Of a stretch of DNA of 64,000 nt, positions 34,114-42,477 are shown one piece after another; the stretch's first letter is position 1, and each line of letters begins with the position of its first letter. The stretch comes from Roseateles amylovorans. Lineage in GTDB: Bacteria > Pseudomonadota > Gammaproteobacteria > Burkholderiales > Burkholderiaceae_C. Position numbers and translations under genes: made by a program. Below the pieces are notes generated by a model that saw nothing but the letters and a program-made list of their open reading frames with translations, was not told where the DNA came from and did no database searches. The stretch lies in assembly GCF_025398155.2 (NCBI RefSeq), contig NZ_CP104562.2, forward strand, positions 5,084,001 through 5,148,000. Direction: 5' to 3'.

Positions 34114-34709
34114 CACAGCGTCCCCTTGGTCGACGGAATGACGCCGGCCGAGCGCGGGTCCAGCGTCATCGCCATCCGCAGCGCGCGGCCGAAGGCCTTG
34201 AAGATGGTCTCGCACTGGTGATGCGCGTTGTGGCCCTTCAGGTTGTCCACGTGCAGCGACACCAGCGCGTGGTTCACGAACCCTTGGAAGAACTCGAACG
34301 CCAGCTGGGTGTCGAAGGCCCCGATCGAACCGGCGGTGAAGCGCACATCCATCGCCAGGCCCGGGCGGCCGGAGAAGTCCACCACCACGCGGGAGAGCGC
34401 CTCATCAAGCGGCACATAGCTGTGGCCGTAGCGGGTGAGGCCCTTCTTGTCGCCGATCGCCTGCGCCACCGCCATGCCCAGGGTGATGCCCACGTCCTCG
34501 ACAGTGTGGTGGCCGTCGATGTGGAGATCGCCCTTGGCCTCGATGTCCAGGTCGATCAGGCCGTGGCGGGCGATCTGGTCGAGCATGTGGTCGAAGAAGC
34601 CGATGCCGGTGTTCAGCGTGGCCTGGCCGGTGCCGTCCAGGTTGACGCGCACGCGGATCTGGGTTTCCTTGGTGTCGCGGCGGATTTCGGCGATGCGTTC
34701 GGAGCTCAT
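34113..34709 (-). CDS. hisB: imidazoleglycerol-phosphate dehydratase
   Basis: The 198-residue product is the monofunctional dehydratase with metal-binding histidine motifs FFDHMLDQIARHG, DGHHTVEDVGI, DEALSRVVVDFSGRP, EFFQGFVNHA and GHNAHHQCETIFKAFGRAL. It lacks the phosphatase domain found in enteric HisB. It overlaps hisH by one base and follows hisC after 105 bases containing short repeats. Confidence 0.97.
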   Translation of the reverse strand: MSSERIAEIRRDTKETQIRVRVNLDGTGQATLNTGIGFFDHMLDQIARHGLIDLDIEAKGDLHIDGHHTVEDVGITLGMAVAQAIGDKKGLTRYGHSYVPLDEALSRVVVDFSGRPGLAMDVRFTAGSIGAFDTQLAFEFFQGFVNHALVSLHVDNLKGHNAHHQCETIFKAFGRALRMAMTLDPRSAGVIPSTKGTL

Positions 34710-34755
34710 GGGAATTCCTGGAATCGAGGGAAGCGAGCGAAGCGTGAGATCAGTG

Positions 34756-34800
34756 TCGGGATCGGGATCGGATCGGGTCGGATCGGGATCAGCGTCGGGA
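34756..34800. repeat. GATCGG(G/A) short repeats between hisC and hisB
   Basis: The spacer holds six or so close copies of GGGATC and GGATCGG units. It breaks the otherwise overlapping his genes, and no promoter is obvious in it. Confidence 0.7.
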
Positions 34801-34814
34801 ACGGGCAGTGCGAT

Positions 34815-35900
34815 TCAGGCCGACCCCAGCGCGCCCTGGAGCGCGGCCAGCATGGCGGCGTTTTCCTCTGGCGTGCCGACGGTCAATCGCAGGCATCCTG
34901 CCAGCAACGCGTGCATGCCGGAGACATTCTTCACCAAGACCCCGCGGGACTTCAGGTCCGCATGCAGCGCATTCGCCTCCGGCACGCGGATCAGGATCAT
35001 GTTGCCTTCGCTGGGGAACACCTGGACGCCAGGCAGGCCGGCCAGCGCCGATTGCAGCTGGGCGCGCTCGTGGCGCAGTTCGGCGGCCTGGCGCTCATAG
35101 ACATCGGCATGTTCCAGGGCGAACAGACCCGCCTCGGCATTCAGCACGCTGATGTTGTAGGGCGGGCGCAGCTTGTCGATCTGATGCACCAGCTCGGCAT
35201 CGCCCATCAGATAGCCGATGCGCACGCCGGCCAGGCCGAACTTGCTCATCGTGCGCATCACCAGCACCTGCGGATAGCGGGCCAGCAGGTCCATCGCGTC
35301 GCGGGAGGCGAAGGGCTGATAGGCCTCATCCATCACCACCAGGCCCGGAGCGGCCTGGACGATGCGTTCGATCGTTGCCGGGTCCCACAGGTTGGCCGTC
35401 GGGTTGTTGGGATAGGCCAGGTAGATCAGCGCCGGCTGGTCACGCGCGATGGCGGCGAGCATGGCGGATTCGTCCAGCTCGAAATCGGCGGTCAAGGGCA
35501 CGCCGACGAACCGAAGTCCCTGGTAGCGGGCCGAGAGCTCATACATGACGAAGCCCGGCACCGGTGCGAGCACGGTGGCGCCGGGCTTGCAGATGGCCAT
35601 CGCCAGCAGCGAGATCAGCTCGTCCGAGCCGTTGCCCAGCATCAGGCCCTTGTCCGCAGGCATCCGCGCATGAGCAGCAAGGGCACGCGCCAGATCCTGC
35701 ACACGTTCAGCGGGATAGCGGTTGATGGCCACCTGCCCGAGGCGCTCACCCAGCGCCTGCTGCAGTTCCTGCGGCAGACGGTAAGGGTTCTCCATCGCGT
35801 CCAGCTTCAGCAGGCCGGCAGCGCTGTGCACCTGATAGGCGTGCATGGCACGGACGTCGTCACGCAGACAGTTCAGGGCGTTGTCGAGGGGGGTACTCAT
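34815..35900 (-). CDS. hisC: histidinol-phosphate aminotransferase
   Basis: The 361-residue product has KLDAMENPYRLP, RYPAERVQDLARALAAH, GNGSDELISLLAMA, YPNNPTANLWD, VVMDEAYQPFA and the PLP lysine in RTMSKFGLAGVRIGYLMG. It converts imidazole acetol phosphate to histidinol phosphate. Its ATG overlaps the stop of the PIN-domain gene by 4 bases (ATGA), so its translation is linked to a toxin-antitoxin pair, which is unusual for a his operon. Confidence 0.96.
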   Translation of the reverse strand: MSTPLDNALNCLRDDVRAMHAYQVHSAAGLLKLDAMENPYRLPQELQQALGERLGQVAINRYPAERVQDLARALAAHARMPADKGLMLGNGSDELISLLAMAICKPGATVLAPVPGFVMYELSARYQGLRFVGVPLTADFELDESAMLAAIARDQPALIYLAYPNNPTANLWDPATIERIVQAAPGLVVMDEAYQPFASRDAMDLLARYPQVLVMRTMSKFGLAGVRIGYLMGDAELVHQIDKLRPPYNISVLNAEAGLFALEHADVYERQAAELRHERAQLQSALAGLPGVQVFPSEGNMILIRVPEANALHADLKSRGVLVKNVSGMHALLAGCLRLTVGTPEENAAMLAALQGALGSA

Positions 35901-36370
35901 GTCGGGGCGTCCGCTGGCACAGCCAGCAGCGGATGGAGGATGGTGACGCTGTCATACAGCTGCTGATGCGGCAGCGCCAGGCTCAGCAAGGTCTCACAGC
36001 CTTGGGCCTTGGCGGCGGCCACGATCAGCGCATCTGAATAGGGCAGGTTGAACCGGCTTTCCAGCGACCAGGCGGATTCGACGGTGGCATGGTCGATCGC
36101 CCAGGGCTGCCAGCGCTGGTAGCGCCGGACCTCCGCGCGCGCGTCGCCATTGGGCATGGGCGGCGTGACCCGGGTGGTGAGGGTGCGGTAGAGATCATTG
36201 AGCACCTGGGTGGAGACCCGGCCCAGCCGTTGCTGCCACAGGGCTTTCAACCAGCGCATGGCCTGCTCGCGGTGGGCGGCATCGGCGCCGTCCTCGCTCA
36301 GGATGAGGACCGAGGTGTCCACAAAGACCGGCGCCTGCAGCGCGATCACCGGCAAGGCAGCGGCGCTCAC
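35897..36370 (-). CDS. PIN-domain toxin (VapC-like)
   Basis: The 157-residue product has the PIN-domain acidic residues: PVFVDTSVLILSED at the N-terminus, a central STQVLNDLYRTL with Asn/Asp, and SLESRFNLPYSDALIVAAAKAQGC near the C-terminus. PIN toxins are metal-dependent RNases. The ATG overlaps the antitoxin stop by 4 bases and its own stop overlaps hisC by 4 bases. The neighbour and overlap make a type II toxin-antitoxin system likely. Confidence 0.85.
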   Translation of the reverse strand: MSAAALPVIALQAPVFVDTSVLILSEDGADAAHREQAMRWLKALWQQRLGRVSTQVLNDLYRTLTTRVTPPMPNGDARAEVRRYQRWQPWAIDHATVESAWSLESRFNLPYSDALIVAAAKAQGCETLLSLALPHQQLYDSVTILHPLLAVPADAPT

Positions 36371-36585
36371 AGCGACTCCCGGCCGGGGTAGGGTCGACCG
36401 TCCGACGCCCAGGTGCGCTCGCGATGCAACCAGTCCTGCAGGGCCCGCTGGTAGGCATCGTCATGATGCATTTTCTCGGCCAGCAGTTCGCCCACCAGCC
36501 GCGACACGCTGGTATTGCGCCGCGCCGCTTCCAGCCTCGCCCACTCGGCGACGCTGTCTTCCATGGTGACGGTGACATTCTTCAT
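36367..36585 (-). CDS. ribbon-helix-helix type antitoxin
   Basis: The 72-residue product begins KNVTVTMEDSVAEWARLEAARRNTSVSRLVGELLAEKM, which reads as a beta strand followed by two helices of a CopG/RHH DNA-binding fold, and ends with an acidic/basic tail suited to toxin binding. A perfect 10-base inverted repeat lies 16-46 bases upstream and is its likely operator. Confidence 0.83.
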   Translation of the reverse strand: MKNVTVTMEDSVAEWARLEAARRNTSVSRLVGELLAEKMHHDDAYQRALQDWLHRERTWASDGRPYPGRESL

Positions 36586-36600
36586 GACGCCGCGAGATTA

Positions 36601-36631
36601 ACACGAAGTTCGTGGAACACTAACTTCGTGT
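36601..36631. promoter_or_regulatory. Perfect inverted-repeat operator of the toxin-antitoxin pair
   Basis: ACACGAAGTT (36601-36610) and AACTTCGTGT (36622-36631) are exact reverse complements with an 11-base spacer. A TTAAT -10-like element on the minus strand abuts the proximal arm. This arrangement fits autoregulation by the antitoxin or its complex with the toxin. Confidence 0.75.
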
Positions 36632-36670
36632 GATCTCAATCCGACGCCCTGCCGCCCTCCTCCGGCCAGA

Positions 36671-38227
36671 TCAGGACTGCAACCGGAACTGCGCCACCAC
36701 CTGTTGCAGCGCGCCCGCCTGCTCGCGCAGAGATTCGGAGGCGGCACTGGACTCCTCGACCAAGGCGGCGTTTTGCTGGGTCACCTCGTCCAGGCGCTGA
36801 ACGGCCTGGCCGACTTCGGTGATGCTGGTGCTCTGCGCCTGGGTCGCGCCGGAGATTTCCTGAATGATGTCGGTGACCCGCTGCACCGCATCCACGATCT
36901 CGCGCATGGTGTTGCCGGCATCGCCGACCAGCCGCGCCCCCACCTCCACCCGTTCCACCGAGGAGCCGATCAGGGCCTTGATCTCGCGGGCGGCCTCGGC
37001 GCTGCGCTGGGCCAGGGAGCGCACCTCGCTGGCAACGACCGCGAAACCGCGGCCCTGTTCGCCCGCCCGTGCGGCTTCCACCGCCGCGTTCAGGGCGAGG
37101 ATGTTGGTCTGGAAGGCAATGCCGTCGATGGTGCCGATGATGTCGGCGATCCTGCGGGAGGCCGAATTGATCTCGTCCATGGTGTTCACCACGTTGGACA
37201 CCACCACGCCGCCCCGGTCTGCGACCTCGCTGGCACTGAGCGCGAGCTGGCTGGCCTGCTGGGTGGCGTCGGCGTTCTGGCGGACGGTGTCGGTCAGCGC
37301 CTGCATGGTGGCCGAGGTCTCTTCCAGATTCGCCGCCATCTGCTCGGTGCGTGCCGACAGGTCGCTGCTGCCAGCCGCAACCTCATTGCTCGACATCGCA
37401 ATGCTCTCCGCGCTGCTGCGCACCGCCGACAGCGAGCGATTGAGCGCATCCTTCATTTCCGACAGCGCCTTGGCCAGTTGGCCCAGCTCGTCGCCGCGCG
37501 AGGTGTCGACCTCCACCGTCAGGTTGCCTTCCGCCACACGCCGGGCCACCGCCACCATCTGGGTGAGCGGGCGCACCGTGCTGGTGGTCAGGAACCAGGC
37601 CAGCGCCCCGCCCGCCGCCAGCGCGACGGCGATCAGCGCGGCCATGGTGGTCACCACGGTGCTGTAGGTCTTCTCGGATTCGACAAAACTCTGCTGCGCA
37701 CCCTCGGTATTGATCTTGACCAAGGTGTCGATGGACGCCATCAGCTTGAGGAACTGGACCCCCGATTCGGTGGTGACGGTCGTCAGATAGTTGCCGCGCT
37801 CGCCCGCCTTGCGGAAAGCAATGAGCCGATCCTGAATCGCGAGAAAGGCGCTCAGTTGAGCCTGCGCATCGGTCCAGGCGGTGCGCTCTTGCGGCAGGGA
37901 CACCAACCCGTCGTATTGCTTGATCGATTCAGGCAGCAGCGTCCCACGGATGCGCTTGATGCGGTCCTGCTCTTTCTCGACCTCGAGGATGACCTCTTGC
38001 AGGCACATCGACATCTCGGCGCGGCGCAGGTCGTTCAATTGACCGCGCAGCACGTTGATGGCGTTGATCGACGGCACCCAGTTGGTGGCCATCACGGTGA
38101 CATTGCCCTGGATGACATTGAGCCGGCTGATCGCCACCAGCCCCACGATCACCGTCGCCAGCAGCACCGCTGCGAATCCCAGCGAAATCCGCACGCCCAC
38201 ACGCAGATCCGAGACCTTCATGCTCAT
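36671..38227 (-). CDS. methyl-accepting chemotaxis protein
   Basis: The 518-residue receptor has a transmembrane helix at about 13-32, a periplasmic four-helix-bundle-like sensor (about 33-190), a second helix at about 190-213, a HAMP region, and a signalling domain. The hairpin tip reads IIGTIDGIAFQTNILALNAAVEAARAGEQGRGF. The sensor resembles the Tar-like 4HB_MCP group. It lies between hisD and the toxin-antitoxin genes on the same strand. An earlier upstream reading frame exists but MSMKVSDLRVG is the family-like start. Ligand unknown. Confidence 0.94.
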   Translation of the reverse strand: MSMKVSDLRVGVRISLGFAAVLLATVIVGLVAISRLNVIQGNVTVMATNWVPSINAINVLRGQLNDLRRAEMSMCLQEVILEVEKEQDRIKRIRGTLLPESIKQYDGLVSLPQERTAWTDAQAQLSAFLAIQDRLIAFRKAGERGNYLTTVTTESGVQFLKLMASIDTLVKINTEGAQQSFVESEKTYSTVVTTMAALIAVALAAGGALAWFLTTSTVRPLTQMVAVARRVAEGNLTVEVDTSRGDELGQLAKALSEMKDALNRSLSAVRSSAESIAMSSNEVAAGSSDLSARTEQMAANLEETSATMQALTDTVRQNADATQQASQLALSASEVADRGGVVVSNVVNTMDEINSASRRIADIIGTIDGIAFQTNILALNAAVEAARAGEQGRGFAVVASEVRSLAQRSAEAAREIKALIGSSVERVEVGARLVGDAGNTMREIVDAVQRVTDIIQEISGATQAQSTSITEVGQAVQRLDEVTQQNAALVEESSAASESLREQAGALQQVVAQFRLQS

Positions 38228-38480
38228 CGCCCCATGTTGTTGACCCAGCCGGACGATGCTAGTGCAGTTCACCTGGGGGCGAGGGTCGCCCAAACAATGA
38301 AAAAGCGGTGCTTTATCGCACTTCGCGTGCACATCTGAAACGACAACGCTGCCACAAGGATGGCCTGCAAACGAGACCGCGTCCCGTCAGCCGCGATGCA
38401 GCATTCCGCCATTGACCCAGCGTCCGATAGCGACCCGAACAGGGTGCGCCAGCGGCGGCCCGCCCCGGGGCGGCTGGCGG

Positions 38481-39791
38481 TCAACGCTTGAGTCGGAACT
38501 CCGCCGCCTGCGCGTGGGCCTGCAGGCCTTCGCCATAGGCGAGCGTGGCGGCGATGGGGCCCAGCACCTGTGCGCCGGCCTCGCTGACTTCGATCAGGCT
38601 GGATCGTTTCTGGAAGTCGTAAACGCCCAGTGGCGACGAGAACCGCGCGGTGCCGGAAGTCGGCAGCACATGGTTGGGACCGGCGCAATAGTCGCCCAGC
38701 GACTCGCTGGTGAACGCACCGAGGAAGATCGCCCCGGCATGGCGCAGCAGCGGCTCCCAGCGGTGCGGCTCGTTGCTGGAGACTTCCAGGTGCTCCGGCG
38801 CGATGCGGTTGCTGATCTCGCAGGCCTCGTCCATCGAGCGGGTGTGGATCAGCGCGCCGCGCCCTTCCAGCGAGGCGCGGATCACGTCGCGCCGGGGCAT
38901 GTCGGGCAGCAGCCGCTCGATCGACGACCGCACCTGGGCGATGTAGTCCGCGTCCGGGCAGAGCAGGATGCTCTGCGCCAGTTCGTCGTGCTCGGCCTGG
39001 CTGAAGAGGTCCATCGCCACCCAGTCCGGCGGAGTGGTGCCGTCGGCCAGCACCAGGATCTCGCTGGGGCCGGCGATCATGTCGATGCCGACCTGGCCGA
39101 ACACATGCTTTTTCGCGCTGGCGACATAGGCATTGCCGGGGCCGGTGATCTTGTCGACACGGGGCACGGTGGCTGTGCCGTAGGCCAATGCGGCCACTGC
39201 CTGTGCGCCGCCGACGGTGAAGGCGCGATGCACGCCCGCCACATAGGCGGCGGCCAGCACCAGCGGATTCTTCTCACCGCGCGGCGTGGGCACGACCATG
39301 ACGATCTCCGGCACGCCGGCGACCTGCGCGGGGATGGCATTCATCAGCACGCTGGACGGGTAGGCCGCCTTGCCGCCCGGCACATAGATGCCGACGCGGT
39401 CCAGCGGCGTGACCTTCTGGCCCAGCAGCGTGCCGTCTTCGTCGTGATAGCTCCAGCTCTCGCCGCAGGCCTTCTTCTGGCGCTCGTGGTAGCGGCGAAC
39501 ACGCTCGGCGGCCTGCGTCAGGGCGTGCGACTGCGCCTCGGGCAAGCCGTCGAAGGCGGCCTTCAGCTCTTCACGGGTGAGTTCCAGCTCAGCCATCGAG
39601 CCGGCCTGCAGGCCGTCGAAGCGGGCGGTGTAGGCGAGCACGGCGGCGTCGCCCCGTTGGCGAACATCGGCCAGGATCTCGGCAACGCGGGTTTCGATGG
39701 CCGCATCCGTCTCGGCGGACCAGTGCAGCACACGCTTGAATTCGGCCTCGAAGTCCGCGTCGGCGGTACGGAGGGTACGCAGGTTGAGCAT
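38481..39791 (-). CDS. hisD: histidinol dehydrogenase
   Basis: The 436-residue product has VGIYVPGGKAAYPSSVLMNAIPA, KITGPGNAYVASAKKHVFG, DMIAGPSEILVLAD, DLFSQAEHDE and the C-terminal VLPTSGTARFSSPLGVYDF. It oxidises histidinol to histidine in two NAD-dependent steps and binds zinc. The ATG has AGGAG upstream and lies 13 bases after hisG. A gap of 2.6 kb holding unrelated genes separates it from hisC. Confidence 0.97.
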   Translation of the reverse strand: MLNLRTLRTADADFEAEFKRVLHWSAETDAAIETRVAEILADVRQRGDAAVLAYTARFDGLQAGSMAELELTREELKAAFDGLPEAQSHALTQAAERVRRYHERQKKACGESWSYHDEDGTLLGQKVTPLDRVGIYVPGGKAAYPSSVLMNAIPAQVAGVPEIVMVVPTPRGEKNPLVLAAAYVAGVHRAFTVGGAQAVAALAYGTATVPRVDKITGPGNAYVASAKKHVFGQVGIDMIAGPSEILVLADGTTPPDWVAMDLFSQAEHDELAQSILLCPDADYIAQVRSSIERLLPDMPRRDVIRASLEGRGALIHTRSMDEACEISNRIAPEHLEVSSNEPHRWEPLLRHAGAIFLGAFTSESLGDYCAGPNHVLPTSGTARFSSPLGVYDFQKRSSLIEVSEAGAQVLGPIAATLAYGEGLQAHAQAAEFRLKR

Positions 39792-39804
39792 CGGGCGCTC
39801 CTGA

Positions 39805-40458
39805 TCAGGCGGCAACGGGGGACGACGGAATCGCCGAGGCGATCGCATCGATCAAGGGCTTGAGCGTCTCGCGCTTGAGCTTGAGCGCGGCCTGGTTGAC
39901 CACCAGCCGCGACGAGATCTCCATGATCCGCTCCACCTCCACCAGCCGGTTGGCCTTGAGGGTGCTGCCGGTGGAGACCAGGTCGACGATGGCATCGGCC
40001 AGGCCGGTCAGCGGCGCCAGCTCCATCGAGCCGTAGAGCTTGATCAGGTCGACGTGAACGCCCTTGTCCGCGAAATGCTGGCGGGCGATGCCGGTGTACT
40101 TGGTGGCGACCCGGATGCGGGAGCCCTGGCGCACGGCATGTTCGTAGTCGAAGTCATTGCGCACGGCCACGCTCATGCGGCAGGCCGCGATGCGCAGGTC
40201 CAGCGGCTGATACAGGCCGGCGCCGCCGTGCTCGATCAGCACGTCCCGGCCGGCCACGCCAATGTCGGCGCCGCCGTATTCCACATAGGTGGGCACGTCG
40301 GTGGCGCGCACCAGCACGACGCGCACGGCGTCCTGGTTGGTCGGCAGGATGAGTTTGCGGGAGCTGTCCGGATCTTCCAGCACGCGGATGCCAGCAGCGG
40401 CCAGCAGCGGCAGGGTCTCTTCGAAGATGCGGCCCTTGGAGAGTGCCAGGGTGATCAT
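39805..40458 (-). CDS. hisG: ATP phosphoribosyltransferase, short form
   Basis: The 217-residue product is the short HisG type, which lacks the C-terminal regulatory domain and needs HisZ. It shows ITLALSKGRIFEETLPLLAAAGI, GGADIGVAGRDVLIEHG, RVATKYTGIARQHFADKG and VDLVSTGSTLKANRLVEVE. It starts histidine synthesis from ATP and PRPP. hisZ is not in the window, as expected, since it is usually elsewhere. Confidence 0.96.
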   Translation of the reverse strand: MITLALSKGRIFEETLPLLAAAGIRVLEDPDSSRKLILPTNQDAVRVVLVRATDVPTYVEYGGADIGVAGRDVLIEHGGAGLYQPLDLRIAACRMSVAVRNDFDYEHAVRQGSRIRVATKYTGIARQHFADKGVHVDLIKLYGSMELAPLTGLADAIVDLVSTGSTLKANRLVEVERIMEISSRLVVNQAALKLKRETLKPLIDAIASAIPSSPVAA

Positions 40459-40550
40459 GCGGTGTCCTCGTGAACGTATCGGTTCAGCGGGACGGCAGCG
40501 GGATCACCGGACGGCGCCACACCGCCACCCGCTGCAAAGCTGGGTGGCTG

Positions 40551-40817
40551 TCAGGAATGGTGATGCAGGTCGGTGCCCTGCTGCGCCCATTCGGTGGGCG
40601 TCAGGGTCTTCATGGACAGCGCGTGGATCTGCTCGCGCATCCGGTCGCCCAGCGCCTGGTACACGCGCTGATGACGCTTGACCCGGCTCAGGCCATCGAA
40701 CTCGGCCGACACGATGGTGGCGAAGAAATGACGGCCATCGCCCTCGACCTGCAGCTCGGTGCAGGCCAAGCCTTGGGCGATGTAGCTTTGAACTTCGGTG
40801 GGGGTCGGGTCGGCCAT
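40551..40817 (-). CDS. BolA/IbaG family protein
   Basis: The 88-residue product has the BolA fold: TEVQSYIAQGLACTELQVEGDGRHFFATIVSAEFDG, LSRVKRHQRVYQALGDRM and IHALSMKTLTPTEW. Such proteins work with monothiol glutaredoxins in iron-sulfur handling. In Burkholderiales this gene is normally followed by murA and then hisG; here hisG follows directly after 92 bases. The ATG giving MADPTPTEVQSY is the family start. Confidence 0.92.
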   Translation of the reverse strand: MADPTPTEVQSYIAQGLACTELQVEGDGRHFFATIVSAEFDGLSRVKRHQRVYQALGDRMREQIHALSMKTLTPTEWAQQGTDLHHHS

Positions 40818-40983
40818 GATGGCGGCGATTGTATCGTCGAGGGTGAGCCGTAGGCGCCCGGGGGATTTGGCAGCGCGGGCCGGATCACTACGGATCGTCG
40901 CGGGCGGGCCCGCTTGCGCGCCGTTGGCCCTGGCAGCGGAGGCCGTCGCCGCGGGCGGTCGCGAGCCTCGTCGCCGCAAAGAC

Positions 40984-41007
40984 AAACGCCGCCTGTCGGC
41001 GGCGTTT
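40984..41007 (-). terminator. Hairpin terminator downstream of the small secreted protein gene
   Basis: AAACGCCGCC and GGCGGCGTTT form a perfect 10-base stem with a TGTC loop. On the minus strand it is followed by TTTGTCTTT, and it lies 52 bases after the stop of the minus-strand secreted-protein gene. The mixed T-run makes the termination efficiency uncertain. Confidence 0.65.
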
Positions 41008-41058
41008 GGCAGCGTTCAGCGGCGTTCTTCGACACCCTTCGGCGATCGGGCGGCGGGC

Positions 41059-41397
41059 TTACTTGCTGGCGGCCTTGCCCGTCACCTTGGCGCGGCCGGC
41101 GGCGGTGGGATAGGCATTCATGACGCGCACCGGGTCGGCGCTGGCCAGGAATTCGCCGTACTGGGCCTGAGCGCAGGCCACGGGCTGGCCGTCCTTGGCT
41201 TCGCCGCGGTACTGTCCTTTGCTGTAGACGAAGCGGTACTCGTTGGACTGGGCCGGCGCGTCGAAGCTGACGGCATGCTGGGCGGCGCATTCGGCGCGCA
41301 GCGATTGGGCTTCGCTGTTTTCCGCCGCGGCGTGCGCCAGCGGAGCGATCAGGGCCAGGACGGCAGCAGCGGCGGTGGTGCTCAGGACGTGCTTCAT
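41059..41397 (-). CDS. small secreted hypothetical protein
   Basis: The 112-residue product has a signal peptide, MKHVLSTTAAAAVLALIAPLAHA, cleaved after residue 23. Two cysteines (in AECAAQH and VACAQAQ) may pair in the periplasm. It carries a GAGGGAG ribosome-binding site and its own promoter-like AT-rich region at 41425-41455. I do not recognise a named domain. Confidence 0.75.
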   Translation of the reverse strand: MKHVLSTTAAAAVLALIAPLAHAAAENSEAQSLRAECAAQHAVSFDAPAQSNEYRFVYSKGQYRGEAKDGQPVACAQAQYGEFLASADPVRVMNAYPTAAGRAKVTGKAASK

Positions 41398-41556
41398 TCG
41401 GACAGCTCCCTCAGAGGAACGGGTGACAAGATATCCCTAGCTTATAGGGTTGCTTTTTGCATCGCCATCCGCGTTTGCGGGGGCCGCTTCCGCACAAATT
41501 CAGGGTTTGTGCCGATCGGCCAGGTCGCGCGTGCTGCTAACGACGCCGTGCGACGT

Positions 41557-42306
41557 TCAACGCGGTGGACTGCCCGACTCCGAACCGCCTGCGGCCAGTG
41601 TGGCCGTGGTGGCCGTGGTGGCTGATGTGGGCTGACCGCTCGACGATGCAGACGGTGCCTGGTATTGCTCGACCAGCTTGAACAGATGCTCGCGCGATGC
41701 CGGCTCCAGATAGGGCAGCAACAGGCCGAGCACATGAAAGGCGCCGCGCATCAGTGCCTCGCCGGCGCGGTCGGGCTCCAGCGCATTGCGGGGGTCGCGG
41801 ACATATTCATAGCTCAGCCAGTAGCTGAGCAGCACCACCATCGCATTGGCCGTGGGCACGGCCTCGCGGACCTGCATGGTGAGCGCGCCGCCGGCCTGCA
41901 AGCCGCCCAGGATGGCCGCCATGGCCTGGTTCTTCTGGGCCAGCACGTTCTGGAAATGGGTCTCCAGCTTGCGGTTCTTGGAGAGCAGGTCGTTGAGGTC
42001 GCGGTACAGGAACCGGTGCTGCCAGATCAGCTCGAAGAGCATGTGGAAGAACAGCCAGGCGTCCTCCACATTGCGCACGTTGTCGGAGGCGCCCAGCAGC
42101 TCGGAGAGCGCGCGCTCGTAGCGGCCGAACAGCGCGTTGATCAGCTCGTCCTTGGCCGGGTAGTGGTAGTAGAGGTTGCCGGGCGAGATGCCGAGTTCGG
42201 CCGAAATCAGCGTGGTGGAGACGTTCGGTTCGCCAAAGCGGTTGAACAGATCCAGGGTGACTTCGAGGATTCGTTCGGCGGTGCGTCGCGGCTTCTTGGT
42301 GGCCAT
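41557..42306 (-). CDS. TetR-family transcriptional regulator
   Basis: The 249-residue product has the TetR helix-turn-helix at about 8-55, RRTAERILEVTLDLFNRFGEPNVSTTLISAELGISPGNLYYHYPAKDELI. The remaining helical part resembles the AefR/TetR_C group with FELIWQHRFLYRDLNDLL. The last 30 residues are low-complexity Ser/Thr/Gly. It is divergent from a two-gene ABC exporter with 171 bases between starts, so it likely controls that exporter. Confidence 0.92.
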   Translation of the reverse strand: MATKKPRRTAERILEVTLDLFNRFGEPNVSTTLISAELGISPGNLYYHYPAKDELINALFGRYERALSELLGASDNVRNVEDAWLFFHMLFELIWQHRFLYRDLNDLLSKNRKLETHFQNVLAQKNQAMAAILGGLQAGGALTMQVREAVPTANAMVVLLSYWLSYEYVRDPRNALEPDRAGEALMRGAFHVLGLLLPYLEPASREHLFKLVEQYQAPSASSSGQPTSATTATTATLAAGGSESGSPPR

Positions 42307-42463
42307 GGGCTTGTGTGCGGATATGCAGCGATTCTGTCATCAAGATCGGGCATTTCCAGCGTGATGCCTCGATGAACCGTGACAAGCGTACCGGCCATTG
42401 CCCAGGTCCGTGACGAGCGCGCGACGGCAAAGCCCCGGGCCCACACGGTTCAAGGCGGCTGCC

Positions 42464-42469
42464 TACAAT
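42464..42469 (+). promoter_or_regulatory. -10 element of a leaderless promoter for the ABC ATPase
   Basis: TACAAT lies 8 bases before the ATG at 42478. This would place the transcription start at or a few bases before the start codon, with no room for a ribosome-binding site, and none is visible. Confidence 0.55.
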
Positions 42470-42477
42470 CGCCGCCC

